The notes beneath the pieces were generated by a model, which worked only from the letters and a program-made list of their open reading frames with translations, was not told where the DNA came from and did not search any database. Below are positions 44,463 through 58,059 of a stretch of DNA of 64,000 bases, one piece after another; within the stretch, counting starts at the first letter, position 1, and each line of letters starts with the position of its first letter. A program made the position numbers and the translations under genes. The stretch is from Tamarix chinensis (taxonomy: Eukaryota > Streptophyta > Magnoliopsida > Caryophyllales > Tamaricaceae), in contig CM060172.1 of NCBI GenBank assembly GCA_030549775.1, positions 130,995,122 to 131,059,121 on the forward strand, given 5' to 3'.

Positions 44463-46144
44463 AAAATTTCTTTACTCTTAAGCTTTTAGTCTTAGCCTTT
44501 CAAGTTGTTCTTTGAATGTTTTTATCTCTTCTTTATTATTGAAATCTACATTTTACCTATAAAAAAACTCTAGTCATGTATGCATATTTTTATACTATTT
44601 ATACCAACCTTAGCTATACATATAACTATAATCTTGGATCTCTTAATCATAGTATAAAAATAATATCTTATCAAGGTAAAAAAAAACTCTAGCAAAACCT
44701 TATACATGAATACGTTGATCGTATAACAAATTCCACGTGTATATCACTCATAATTAATTGTAATTTGAATGTATGTACTAGACTATATAAGAGCATATTA
44801 TTATCTTGTCATGCATTTAATAAAACTTTCATAATATGAAACCTTATCGTGATTCTAGGTCTAAACGATTTATAATAATCATACACAAATTCTACCATCT
44901 TACAAGTTATTAGATTTACCCAAATCCAAGCTATGTAAAAGCATAAAAGATTATCTTTTCCATGATACTTTAAGGAATACATGAGCAAAAAATACCCATC
45001 AACACTTGTGTTAGAACAAAACATAAAATAAAAATTAACAAAATAAACCAAAACCAACTCAAGAAAAGGAATAGAAAACAATTGGGGTAAAGGAAGAGTA
45101 CACGAGGCAACAATGTTGTAAGGTGAAACAATGGGTGAAACTCACACCACAAGGGCTTAGCAATGTGATCTCTCCACATTATAAGAGTGGTGTAGCATCA
45201 CTTACTCACATAAGGAAAGGGGAGATCCATCAAAAGCTCATGTAGGCCGAGGGTAATCTAGGTTGAAGGCCCGCGCAGAAGAAGTGGAGCTATGTCACGT
45301 TCTCAAGTAGCAAGGGGTGTGCAGCAGCAGCATAAACTCATGCAAGAAGAGGGGAAGCATCGATTTATCACACAGAGGAGAAGGGACTAGCATGAATCGC
45401 TCATGTAAAAAGGGGGAGTTTTTGTAGGTTTGTAAAGCTTTGACATAGAAGGTTTTGATAATAACAAAAGGAGAAGGTTAAGGTTATTGCGAAAAGATGT
45501 TTGGAAGGACATGGAGATATGCAAAAACTAAGACTCTATTTTTTTGGTGGATCAAAGAAAAAACAAGGGATAAAGAGGGATTTAAAAAGTCAAGGTAACA
45601 TGAAAAAGTTTGATGTCGAAATGCTTTGGCCAAATTTAGTTAGGCCCGCAACAAGATGGGAGCACTAGAGGAGTGCACAAGGGATGGCGTGAAAAGAAAA
45701 ATACACAAAGGATGGAATGTGTAGAAGAAAAAAACCATGTCAGAATTAAGGGCTCTAGATATGGAAACCAAACCAAGTTTAAGCATCCAATTAGCAAAGC
45801 TCATGATCTATGGTAAAATAAATACAAGTTAAAGTCCAACCTAAGGTTAAAACTACTAACCCTAATTCTATCAAATTTTAACCTAATTAAATTTATATCT
45901 AATTTTTCATATTAATACACATAATAATAATGTTAATAATACACTAAACCATATAATAACTACCATAATAATTGCTTGTAATTATAAATTTATAATTAAG
46001 GTTTCTAAAATGAGGTATTACACCAATAGCCTTTGGATACATTACAAGGTTAGGTTATATATCAAAGAAGCCTTAGCATGATGCCTGCTAAAAGGTTTAG
46101 GGGCACACCCCTTTTGGGCATAGATATTTGTGCCCAAAATTCTT

Positions 46145-46635
46145 TCAAATCCCACAATTTAGAAGTATTCCGGGTAGTATGCCCAATTTGATAAATAAAT
46201 ATATAAATAAAAGCAAATTATAATAATTTTGCAAAGACAAATGATGAGACTCATCAAATAGTCTAAATAAAATGCTTTCTCCTACATTATCAAAGTAAAA
46301 TGAGTTATGGAACTCAAGGGTGATATATATACTAGTGTTATCTACATATGTAAATAAATAGGCTAAACCACCTCTATCAAGCAAATACTCAACATCCTCC
46401 TTGATTCCTAATATCTCAAGGCATTGCCAATTGATATATCAAGTGGTTGTAATGTTTATTTGGGAAGGTATATTATAGTGGTTCTTGTGATACTAGTTGG
46501 AAAAGGCAATGCCATAGGGATTAGAGGATTGAGTATTTGTCTTTTGACCTTTGTCACTTGGTTTTGGTGGTGGTGGTTGTGATGTTTTGCTTCTTCTTTA
46601 GTTGTGTTAGCCCGAGTGTGTTTTGGTGGTGCCAT
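46145..46635 (-). pseudogene. Gag-like N-terminus of an LTR element (Athila-like)
   Basis: An ATG at 46635 on the minus strand opens MAPPKHTRANTTKEEAK. After a frame change it reads LEILGIKEDVEYLLDRGGL, YVDNTSIYITLEFHNSF and ILFRLFDESHHLSL, a pattern like the N-terminal gag part of Athila-type gypsy elements. The assignment rests on weak resemblance. No pol follows. Confidence 0.4.
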
Positions 46636-49600
46636 AGCAGTGGCTATACTACTAAAAGAGAGACAAACTGGATGAATGTTCATAAATGCACAAAGGTAAC
46701 TACAATTTAGTTTAATAGTTGAATTCAATTAACAATTGAAGCATTTTATAGAAAATACAATCAATTGGTATGGTATTACAATGGAAATCAAAAATCAAAC
46801 CCTAATTAACAATTGAAACCATGAATGGCATGATGCAATACAAGCAATTAGAGAAAGAGATATAAGAAATAAAATTAAAGGACCTTGGTGGTCTTGCATT
46901 GCCCGTGTAAGGAAAGATACAACTGTGTCGGTAGGTGTGTGATGGTGTAAGAGGAGGAAAATGAAGGTAGTTTGAAGGAGATCGGTGGTGTTTTGTTGGT
47001 GAAGTGGTGTGAAAGAATGAGGGAAAGAGATTAAGGGTAGTGACAATGGAAGAAAAAGTCATTAGTGAACTACTAAACTAGTGGTGTGGTGGCTGGAGGA
47101 GAAAGGCATTGGTGTGAAGGTGAAGAAATGGTGGTTTAGGCTTAGCTAAATGCAGGAGAAGATGAATTTAGGGTTCGATTATAGGGTTTTGAATGTGGAG
47201 AGTTGAATTTGAAATGGAGAGTAAAGGGGTTTGGGTGTGAGTGGTTGATTTTTAAAGAGATAAGAGTATTGGCACGGGTATAGGTGTTTGGCACGAGATG
47301 GTCATGCATGAATTTTGCTCACAAGAACAGGGTTATGTCGAAGGCAAATGCTTTGTTTTGATTTTTGTTTCTTAAATTATATATTAGATTGGATGTTTTA
47401 AATGTTAATTATATTTTTATTTAATTTAAATTAATGGTATATTACGTACTATAAAATAAGTAAATAAGTGTAATGTATGGAATGTATTATACAAATTATA
47501 TTATTATGATGTATAAGATATAAAGTTAATATTATTTTATTGAATTTTGATGACTTTTGGTAATTGAGCTACCAAAACGTTATCAAGTGTAACACAAATT
47601 AAACATTTATAACTTAACTAAAAATTCAAAAATATTTTTTTGTTTCTACAATAAGCCCCAAAAATAGGTTATCTTCAATTGATAATTATTTCATAGTATT
47701 AATTATATATGTTATTAGTTAAACACAGCACCTTGTCCACCCTAGGTTGGAAGAATAATAAAGCAACAACAAAGAGATAAGGAATAGGGCTTTATGCTTA
47801 TCATTTTAAATGTTTTTTGAATGATATGACGACTTCTAACCGTAAGTGCAAGGTGTTGAAGTAGCATGCAAGGTCGATTCCACAGGGACTAGGAAGTGAG
47901 CAATGAGATAGTGAAAAGATCTCCTACGTCTAAACCAATAATAAGGGGTCGATGACTTCTAACTCAAAATGAAAAGAAAACGTGCAAAAAAATCCAACTA
48001 TAATATAAGTACAATTGATATTCAATTAGAGAAAAGGTTAAGGTTCCGATCAATCCCCTTAACCCTAATGTGATCGAATATTAACTCCAAATCCGAAATC
48101 AAAACACATTGTCATGAATGTCAATGAAATTATGTAGTGTAAAGTTCTTTTGAGCCACTACACTCTATTCTTTATTAAGAATCATCTATCTCTAGTATGA
48201 GTGCAAAAATAGGCAATGCATTATTGTGTATCATATTCCTTTTTTTAAGTTTTAGAGGTCAACCGTTGTTTTTAGACTTTATGGTTTGATCTCTATTCAT
48301 GCTAATGGAGCTCAATCTGACTCATCTCTCAAATCTCACTTGATTTATCTAAATAATAATAGAAAAGTGATTAATTTTTCTATTATATCAATGAAAGTAT
48401 TAGCACAACACATATGATAAGGAATTAGATTGGTTAGGTTCAGATTATCAACACATCCAGATCAAGGGATTTCTCTTCACCTCAGCACTGATCAATTAGC
48501 CAATCATAGAATTCATTAAGCTTAACATATTAAAAATAACAAATTGCATCAATTTAAAAACAAATAGAAGGAAAAATACAGTACACTCTTTATTAAATAT
48601 GAGGAGTTCATTGTTCTATCCATCCAACCATAAACAAGAAATTGAGATCAAGACATGAAAGATTATGGATGAATTGGGAGTGGGATTTGATTGGATGATG
48701 CCAATTAAAGAACTCTAGATCTCTCTTTAATGCTCTCAAATTTGTCATATTTTTATCCCATCTGTTTTCCCCCTCGAAGTGAACAAAAAAAAACTTATAA
48801 ATATGTGACCACCCATCACCACGATCGTGGCAATAGGCGCTACTTCAATTTTGTGTATGTTTTGTATTTTAGCCATAACTTATTCTTCTGACATCAAATT
48901 GAGCCAATTTTTTATGCCTTGGAAAGCTAACAAAAATTTATACAGCTTGAATGCTCAACACTATTCCAAATTCAAATCTCATCATGGTTTTATTTTCAAG
49001 TCTTTCTTAATTTTCATGCTTTGAGCACTCACATTTCCTTCTATTTTGTTCCAGTTATTGTGTTTTAGCTCCTTTTGATCTCATGAAATACCTACAAAAT
49101 ATGATCAAAAGTAGTAAATGAGAATAAGTGGACCAAAGTACAAAAAAAAAAAGCATCATATAATTATACTAAATCATCATGTTAAGGCCCATATGATTGA
49201 TATAGTTCGTGCCTATTAGATATCTTTGTTTTTAGAATTATAATCTTCATAAAAATAAAAATAAAACGAATAGATATTGTGATGCATCTCATATAGGTCT
49301 CTAAAAGGGTTTTACCTAATTTATATGAGAAGTCATACCACCATTGTTGAACTAAATTTTTAATTGAATTAAGAAATTTTTCTAGCGAGTATGTCTAGAA
49401 CCTCTTGAAAGAGTACATCTCCAAGATTTATAACGACTGATTTAGGGTGAATAAGCCTTGAAATTTCAAGTAAAAATCACTTGATGTAACTAATATAAAT
49501 TATCAAATGAGAACCCATTTGATGCGATGAATATAAATTATCAAATGATATTTATATCATATGGTATTGAGTTTTACCTTAAGGGTACGCCGTCTATGGT

Positions 49601-50417
49601 CATGTTATTCTCTACTCGAGTATGATAGGTGAGAATGATATATTTCCCATTGGTTTCTGAATGAGTGTTTTGACCGGTTTATATAAAAATCAACCCTTTA
49701 TTTTTTAACTAATTTTTAGGTGAAGTTGAAACTTTTTTAGATAATTACAACTCTAAGATTTATATTAATTGATCTAATACAAATACATATTGAAATTCTA
49801 AACAAGATTCATATATCATAATGAATACAAAAAATCGAAAGGACCATGTTTGAATAGACCCTATTTAACATGCTAAATACAAAAGGATCCTAACTCTTAA
49901 ATTATCTGTGGCCGGAGATTTCACCTTGCTAAGATGATTAAGTTGTTGTGTATAAATAAAAGGTGGTCCACGTTACACCTTGATGCCTTGTACTAGGGGA
50001 AGCACATTACTTTTATTTTCCTTGATTCTAATGTTTGTGTGTGTTTATTCCAATTGTCAACTACAAATAATTTTGCATACAACATGATTCCGATAGCAGA
50101 ATGTGTTAAATAAACTTTACAATTTCTAATTTTTTATGATGAAGTGCACCTCAAATTGAATGAAAGGGAAACCTAGTCTTTTTATCTTTATTTTTTTACT
50201 AAAGTATGCGATTTTCAATATTATATGACAAAGTTTGGCTCAAATTGATTGTGAGGGAAACCTGGTCTTTTTTTTTAAAAGAAATTATTATGTCTCTTAC
50301 TGAAATCAAATCACTTATAACCCAAATGTAAAGTTGTGGTATTGGGAAATGGGGTATTTGAACATTGGCATTCTTGCAAAAATCTTCCTCCTTCAAATGA
50401 AAATATTATCTTATAAG
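46636..50417. other. Repeat-derived sequence without genes, probable old LTR
   Basis: 46750-47340 resembles an untranslated leader upstream of the minus-strand gag. TTGAAGTAGCATGCAAGGTCG then TTCCACAGGGACTAGG near 47855-47895 and CACCACGATCGTGGCAATAG near 48818-48837 (an 8-base palindrome CGATCG core) are phrases typical of long plant LTRs. The rest to 50417 is AT-rich with no recognisable element ends. Confidence 0.35.
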
Positions 50418-50422
50418 CTTTG

Positions 50423-53400
50423 TGTGATGCTCCCATTTTTACTACTTAAAAAAATTTATTTTACGGAAGCGTTAATTACCAAATTACTAAGTGTTACCAC
50501 CACACTTAACATAAGTTTGGTTCCCTCACCTTTCTTATTTCAAGTGCAAAGGCTAAAACAAATCATAACCAAAGTAAAACAATGGAATTTTGATACATTA
50601 CATAAACAAAAGTTGTGAGTATTATACTTCGTACAACAATGGAAATCAAAAATACCAAGGAGCATAAAAGTCCAAAGAAAAACTAATTACATGAAAAATA
50701 GGTATCAGCAGGTGCAACACTAGTTTATCTTATTTCTTAGACCTAAAAGTCCATTATGAAAATGGGATACCTTCCCAAGGACTCTCTTCCTTATACCTAT
50801 AATATGCCTAGAGCTACTCCATACCCTTCACGTAATCATCTGTAAATTTAGTATCAGTACGACTTCCTCATACTGAATAAATTATAATTTCTCAAAAGAT
50901 ACAACATTACACATAGCCACACAAAATCCAAAAGGTATACTTGAGCACAAAACATATACCATAATCGCATATAATAATTGTGTAAATATATATATGTATA
51001 TATATATAAAGTTTCAAGCTCAACAATAAAACATACAAGTGCATTTCACATCATCTCAAGGTACAATAGAAATGTCTAATTAGTTAAAACTATTTCAAAT
51101 ACCAAATAGAACAATGAGGCGACTATCGAACCAACAAATCCAAAACAATTCCAATTACCGTGGTAGGGTACAGAGACAACTACTAAATCAACACATTTAA
51201 TCAATTCCAAATACCAAAGTAAGTCACTAAGGTGACTACCAAACCAACAAATCCAAAACAATACCAAGGTAGAGCACTGAAGTGACTACCAAACCAACAG
51301 TCTAAATTAATTCTTTTCATTTCCTTACACAACATGTACTTCCATTTTAAAGTTCTTGAGGGGTGTAGAATGAACCTAGAGATACTGAAGTACACCCGAT
51401 CATATTAGCGCACGAAGTTGACACAATACCTTTACTCTCGAACCCAGGGACACAGTAGTATGCCTATTCATACCGGCGCACCAAGGCAACATAGTATTCT
51501 CCAACCTCAGTCACCTAGTCCTTAAGGATCAATACCCCTAAAGGGCCCATAGGCCACCTATAGAGTAAAATAGGGCCTTACTAGAGCAAATTGGCACACC
51601 AGTAAACTAAAGCAAATGAAGTCTAACGCCCATTCTCAAGGATAGCTGATCCTAGAGAAAAACCATTCTCAACTCGAGGCATTTCACTTTAAGTAGTAAT
51701 ATTTTGAGAGGTGATCACGGATATCACATATTACACAACATTTTTCATTTTCATATTCAACTATTTTTCTCTTTTATTTCCAATTATAAAGCTCAACCCT
51801 AAGGTCATCAGTCTATACCAAGCTAAGTCAATGCTACGGTTAACCAATCAAAAATTTAAGGTTATCCTAGCATCCAATTATTCATAAAAGATATATTGGG
51901 TAAAAATTACCAAAATTCCATTTAAACCCCTAGTTTCTCCATTTTATTTATTTCTGTACCAAAAATTATTATTACTATAATTTTTTCATGAAAAGGCTAA
52001 AAGGTAACATTCCACATTATTTTAACACGTTGGTAATCTGTGTATTTAGTGATTAACTGTAATTTCCACTTTTCATACATTTAGTGGGTTGCGCCTACAA
52101 AGCCCTAATCATGCAACTCTTATGTATCACATCTTCTACGCAGCATGTATGTACACATTTAAAGTGTAATGCAATATCTAAATAGGGAAATTATCAGCAT
52201 GATACATGTAGGGAAATATCTCTAATCCTAGGTAATGCAAATAGAAATTATCATAAGCTAACCCTAACAATACGTGTATGCTTCCATGTGAATCATTATA
52301 ACCCTAACAACCATGCATTAGCAACCATGAGTTATTTACCATGGAATTTAAATCATATAACTTGAAAAGAATGAAAATTTTAACAAAACCCTAAATATGA
52401 TGGCATAAACCATAAAACATATTACTCATGCATATAACTTAACTTAGAACAACTACACGTATCATTCACTTAACATATTGCCATTTTATCATGAATATCC
52501 CAATACTTAGAGAATGTAAAACCCTAGCATAAATTATAAATCTAACAATCCTAAAATTCTCGCACATAAACTCAACCATCTTATAAGTAATTGGATTTAC
52601 CTAATACAAGCTTACACAAAAAGTCTGCTCCAAGATCCTCAAGAATTACCTAAAAATTTAAGACCTAAACACATATGTATTAGCATTTAATATTGCACAA
52701 AAATAACCCAAAATTACTAAAACAAATAAAGGATAAATAACTGGTTGAAATAAAGAAAATGAAGCTAACCAAAACACACGCAACAAAAAAAAGGAAGAAT
52801 CAATGGATGTTGTCGAGAATGAGAGGAGGAGCAACAATGGAGTTAGTCGGTGCTAGGGGTTGGAACTGCAAGAATGGATGGTGCATGAAGGGTAGAAATA
52901 GCAGGCAAAAATGCAACAAGGGGAGTTACGGTAGGCAAAGGTGCAACAAGTGGAAGGGGATCGGCAAAATTAGCTGAAGCAAAGGAGGAAGGGTTTGATG
53001 CTTTTGGTCAAAGTTTGTGGTGATTTGGTGAGGCTTGAAGGCTTCAGTGGTGGAGGATGTAGCAAGGAGGGGAGGTGTGGTTGTTTTCCCAAAGGAGAAG
53101 GAGAGTTTTGGTGAGTTTGGCCGAGGGTTGTGGTTAGTGTTCAATGAGGTTCTGACAAAAGTGAAGAGGGTGGTTGTAGTGAGCTTGGACAAGGGAGTTG
53201 GGGTGATTATGGTGAGGTTGTGTGTTGGTGTTATGGTGGTTTCAAAAGGGATAGCCAGTGCAGGGATGAGGGATCGATGGATATGGTTAGTGCTACAGGA
53301 AAGGGAGAGGTGATGGTGTGCATTGTGGAGAACAAAATGGTGGAAAAGAAATGGGCTAAGAGTGTTGTAATGAAGAAATTAGGATGCTTTGCTTGCATTT

Positions 53401-53920
53401 GTGAAGGAATTCGGGTGGAAGGAAAGGAAGTGCGGGCTGCTAGAGGGAAGGAGGAACAACACTGGATGAGAGGAAGAAGGGCTTAAGAAGAGGATAGCAT
53501 GAGCAAAAATGTGGAGCAAAACAAGGAGAGGGAAACATGGGGGAGAGGGAGGCGTGCCATAGGGCATGGTGTATAGAAGAAAAATGTGCACGAAGAAGAC
53601 GGGGATATGACTCATACATCTAGCATAGGTTAGGGGATGGTTAGGGTAATTATTTAGGTGAGAAACAGGAGTAAAATATCTTATTATGAGAATAGGGTTA
53701 TGCGACCTAACAAATACCAATTAAGATCTAACTTGGGATTCAAATTTAATAATGCATTCTCTAACAAATTTTAATCTAATTAAAATTTATATATAATATG
53801 TCATAATAATAAGACATTTATCAAAAATATATTTAATACAAAATACCCTAAAATAATTAGTATTACTAATACACATAATTATTAATTTATAATTACGCCT
53901 TTAGAAAACAGAGTATTACA
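50423..53920 (-). mobile_element. Solo LTR with perfect target duplication
   Basis: The unit runs from TGTGATGCTCCC at 50423 to GAGTATTACA at 53920, 3.5 kb, flanked by CTTTG at 50418-50422 and 53921-53925. It is collinear with the split unit at 38885-46022 and related to the long LTRs at the left of the window. A GC-rich purine segment (52760-53640) lies before an AT-rich end. No internal genes. Frames in the GC-rich part are Lys/Val- or Pro/Thr-rich with no domain. Confidence 0.72.
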
Positions 53921-55433
53921 CTTTGTGTTCTCGTACTAGACGACAACAACAACAAGGTCTGATTGATCCACTAGGGAAATAAATTTGTGGGCTGCTAGTT
54001 TAAGCACTTGTTATAAAATAAGGAATGTTTTTGAATTAGGTTATTTTTATAAGTGACATAATAAATTAAGATTTTAATATTTTCTTGTGCATATTAAATC
54101 ATTTTTCTTAGATAATAAGTATTTAAAAAAATATCATATGATAGGTTATTTGAAGAAGTGTATATTCCTGGAAAAAAAATTACTACTTCTCTATTAAAAA
54201 AAAGGCATTCTATCACTAAATTTTTTATAAAAATAAAGACATTTTACAAAGACTAATATCTATGTTTTATTTTTACCCTCTTTTTTTAATTATATATGCA
54301 TTAAATATTTTATTATTTTTAAATAAAATGTGTAGATGTAATCTTAATAATACTTTTATTTATTTTTTAAAGTGTGTAAATTGTTAGAATAATTTTCTTT
54401 TTAATATGAATGGAGTAACTTATTTGTTTTTGAGTAAATATAAAAATAAAAATTCAAATGTAATTTTGACCCCACTGCTTCCTTGATTAATAAATAGCCT
54501 ACTTCCTTAATAATACCTTAGTAATTAGCACTTTCTTTCCCTTTTTTTAATGTCTCATATATAAATATAAAAAAAAAAGTAAAAGTAAATTATTTTCTTC
54601 TTTTTCTTCTTTAGTGTAAACCAAATACTATTTAATCAAATTATTAAATAATTTTCTCCCTAAAAGTAAGTAAAGTACAACTTCCTTAAGATGTTACAAT
54701 CAATAGACTAAACAAGGTATAAAGAAACTATTGAACACTATACATTAAATAAGTTATAATAAAAGTTTAAAAAAATGAATATTGTACTCGTAAGTAGTCG
54801 ATTACATCCATTGGTGTTAAATAGTCAAATAAACTAACTTTTAACGTATTAATTTGGGAAGTAAACTCACTTTTTTTTCAAAATAGCTTCATTTAGTGAT
54901 TAATCTTTCACTAACTAATAAGATAAACTTTGAAAAATTAAAAAAAGATAACTTTTAACTTATCATAAGCTCTCCTCTCATGCTTTTTCTCTCCCCCTCT
55001 CCTCCTTTTTTTGAGAGGCTCGTGATTTTTCTCTAATCTAAGAATAAAATTCAATGCATTTTAGTCGGTTCAACAACTAATTATGTCAAATGCTAAAATT
55101 AACTATCTTATTAATTTCAGCCAAAGTGTTGACAGTACACCCAAATGCATTTAACAAGATACACCAAGGAAACAAAATCGAATAATTATTTTGGTCTTTC
55201 ATGTCATTATCACAGCAATATTTCTATTCGATGATTATTTTGATCACTCAAGCAATTATTTCAATCATTTTAATAATTATCGAGCCCAAGTGTATTTCTT
55301 TCTTGGTTAGGGTTTGGTTATTTGTTTATTTTTTTTGTAATCATTGCAAAAATTAAGCTGAATAAAATGAATTAATCACCCCATTTTAATTATAATCACT
55401 ATATGAAAATAAGTATACATCACAATTAAGCTC

Positions 55434-55440
<7 letters not shown>

Positions 55441-55480
<40 letters not shown>
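55441..55480. repeat. (GT)20 microsatellite
   Basis: Forty uninterrupted bases of GT. Confidence 0.98.
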
Positions 55481-55482
<2 letters not shown>

Positions 55483-55750
55483 TTTACATATGTAACTCGA
55501 TTTTTTTTATTTGAATGAGATTCGAACAACTAAAGACATTGAAGTAGTTTCATTGGTGATTAGATCCTCTTTATTCTCAAAATTTAATGGGAATGATGAG
55601 TTTCTAAATCCAAAAAGTACTTTTCTTTTCTTTTTAAATTTATACTCGGCTATCTTTTCTAGGTACAAAACTAAAGAGATTTATTAAATTAAACATTTTT
55701 TTCTTACTTATTTTAATTTGAACTCAATATAGTAGTAGTGTAAGAGATTT

Positions 55751-56000
55751 AATCTCCTTGATGAAATTAATTAGATACTAAAATCTCTATTTAAAATTAT
55801 AAAATACATAAAATTCATAACTAATTATCCCATCTACTCAAATGATTATCTCATTGATGAAATTATATTGATACCAAAAATATCTATTTAATATTACAAA
55901 ACAAAGAATTTATATGAGAGTATTTGATTCACTCAAGTAATTATCTCGCATCGCTCAAATAATTATCTTGTTAGTGAAATTAGAGTGGTACTAGTGTTTT
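55751..56000. repeat. Degenerate ~100-bp tandem repeat
   Basis: A unit of the form ATCTC-TTGATGAAATT...GATAC-AAAATCTCTATTTAA-ATTA-AAA...CTCAA-TGATT starts at 55751 and again at about 55846, with a partial third from about 55965. A further diverged copy lies at 56340-56470. Similar text 'tcaagtgattatctc' recurs through 55900-56460. Confidence 0.5.
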
Positions 56001-57187
56001 AAATATTGAACTAATAATTAACTCGGTGACTTCTCGATACATTCCAACCAATCTTACCACGATTTGATCAAGAATTATTTTCCTTCAAAACATTATTAGG
56101 TATAATCCCAACACAACTTGGTCTTATTTTGGTTCAACTGTGCCAGCTAGGTTGACCAATTCCCTCAACCTTAATTTAAAAAAAATGTAAAACAACAACA
56201 TTTAGGATATACAAGTTAAATCGGTTCAACTAATCCAACCTAACTTTTCAATCCAATCTAATTTTTTGCATTCGGTGTGCATATTTTAAAACCGGATAGC
56301 TTTATACCGATAGACCTCCCGATCCAATCCAATTTTTTCATCACTAATCGGTACTAAGATATCTATTTAGAATTACAAATTACATAAAAATTTTAAGTAA
56401 TTATTTCGTCCATTTAAATTATTATTTCACTAGCTCAAGTGATTATCTCACCAACACTTAAGAAATTATCAATCACACTGGTGGTTAAATACTCCATCTT
56501 GATATTTTGGATTACCTGTTAAAAACGACCTGTTTTAATAACTATTTCACTTTCAGCTAATTTACCAATAAATGAATGCTTCTACATGAGTCCGATTCAT
56601 GGTCATTGGGGAAATGGCTTGTAGCATTGAAGGTTCTGTGAATAGTAAATATTATAAACTAGTTGGCATGGTTGATAGCTTGATTTACTTGTTTATTTCA
56701 TCGTACCTTTTCTACTCTTTTGAAAATACTAAAAAAATTACTGGCTAAAAAAAAACGAAACCCTCGCTAAATTGTTTAATAGAAGATTCAAACAATGTAT
56801 ATCTCAAATGACACTAAGAAAAATATGCTAAACAAAGGAAGCCAATCTATATGCACCCAGCAGTCATACAGTTCACCCTAGAAATTGTGCCCATGATCCA
56901 ACGGTACACACTATAAAACATGTGATCGACCAGACACACGTCCCCAACGTATTACCAAAAACATCGGTAAGGAGATGCGGCACCATTTAGATCATGGACA
57001 GAGACGAGGCTTACCCAGGGAAGTGGCCAAAATTGGGTACTATACAACGACTACTTCTCCGTCCAAATTCATCCTCGTCATTATCTCTGCCTCGGAACTG
57101 AATCCTCCCAATTCGAGGCCAAGGAATTCACTGCACATTACCGAGGGTTCTGTGGCTGGCTCACCGGACGCTCTTCCTGCAAGTGAA

Positions 57188-57663
57188 GTTTTTAATTAAA
57201 ATTTGAATATGTAATATATTTGATTATTTGTTTTAGTCTGCTAATTAAAAAGACTAAAGTGGTATAGATTTGACTCTGTCTCCGGTGCTCTCTTTTGTAG
57301 GAATTTTGAAAATGGAAACCCTACCGGAGTTTACCCTCTTTTTTTCCTAACAGCTTCCTTTAGGCTACCGCGGAAAGACTCATGAGAAGTTCGGCAATAC
57401 TCTTAAGATCAGATAATGCCGTATGTTAGCATGTAAGGCAAGCTGGATTAAGTAGCAAAAAATGAAGTAATAGCTCATAACAAGGTTCGTTAGCCGCATG
57501 GAAGCTTAGTCCAATAATCAATCACCATTCTCATAAGCACCTACGTCTGCCACAAAACATAGCTGTAACAACATGCCTCCAGTAGTCATAAATAAATAAA
57601 GCTTAAGCTCCTATCTTGTTGGGCTGTAACACTTGAACAATGAACATAGGAAATGTTACTTAC
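57188..57663. other. Presumed intron or 3' part of the minus-strand gene
   Basis: It lies between the candidate exon at 57664-57750 and a possible terminal exon (57138-57176, minus) that would start after a TTGCAG acceptor and reach a TAA in 13 codons. No other coding signal is convincing here. Confidence 0.25.
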
Positions 57664-57750
57664 ATTTGTTGCCCTGAATGTCCTCGCCAAGGACAACTTT
57701 AAAGTACGAGCATGAGATGAATCGTCATCACCAAAGCCATTATTATGGTC
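57664..57750 (-). CDS. Candidate internal exon of an unidentified gene
   Basis: On the minus strand 87 bases lie between a good acceptor (TGTTTTGCAG) and a consensus donor (GTAAGTAAC). They encode 29 residues without a stop, DHNNGFGDDDSSHARTL and then KLSLARTFRATN, and both junctions are in phase 0. The preceding candidate exon (59946-60151) also ends in phase 0, so the two join as CLTQ|DHNN. I do not recognise the protein. The sequence is acidic then basic and hydrophilic. Partial gene: neither the start nor the end is firmly placed. Confidence 0.45.
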
Positions 57751-58059
57751 CTGCAAAACAGATCAAGAAATGAATTCTTACTATGAAATGGAAGAAAATA
57801 ATATAGATAAGTCAAGTGCATAATGCAACATAGCTTTTCATTAACATACCATAGGAAGGTGTAAAGTCTCAATCACGTTAACTGCTATAACTGGCAACAA
57901 AAAATGCACTATATTTTGCTCTGAGCCAATCTAAGGGTTGAATGATGGTACATCCAGGCAATAAAACTATGGTCCCAGTTGCAATTTCGGTTGCGGTAGC
58001 GGCATTACGGTCTCAGGGTATCACAGAAGATATTTTATATCGTGGTTGTCGCGGTGTGA

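Larger units (their letters stand above)
39700..44572 (+). mobile_element. Nearly full-length L1-type LINE, inactivated
   Basis: About 4.87 kb with an ORF1 (RNA-binding) and an ORF2 (endonuclease, reverse transcriptase), ending in TTATTGAAATCTACATTTTACCT and a short A-rich tail. It sits inside the LTR-like unit: the LTR text breaks after 'ttatcatgttttaacc' and resumes at 'ctctagtcatgtatgc', as the related copy at 52240-52290 shows without the insertion. A clear target duplication could not be fixed; TCATGT occurs on both sides. Confidence 0.85.
38885..46022 (-). mobile_element. LTR-like unit split by a LINE
   Basis: The left end TATAACACCTAAAAATTTACTAC and the right end GAGGTATTACA match the ends of the solo LTR at 50423-53920, and the internal text is also collinear with it (for example 'ataggctaaaagataa' against 'aaaaggctaaaaggtaa', and the AT-rich right part). 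Without the LINE at 39700-44572 the unit is about 2.3 kb. The flanks AAAAC and CCAAT do not match, so a clean target duplication is not seen. No internal genes. Confidence 0.6.
53926..57035. other. AT-rich intergenic stretch
   Basis: No coding sequence is recognised. It holds a GT microsatellite at 55441 and a degenerate repeat at 55751. Compared with the rest of the window it has few recognisable transposon parts. The right end grades into more balanced base composition near 56870. Confidence 0.45.

Noticed and set aside
56975..57199. Plus-strand 74-residue frame and a second plus-strand frame rich in aromatic residues
   Set aside because: No family recognised, no splice partner found on the plus strand, and the neighbouring candidate exons are on the minus strand. 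Left unassigned.
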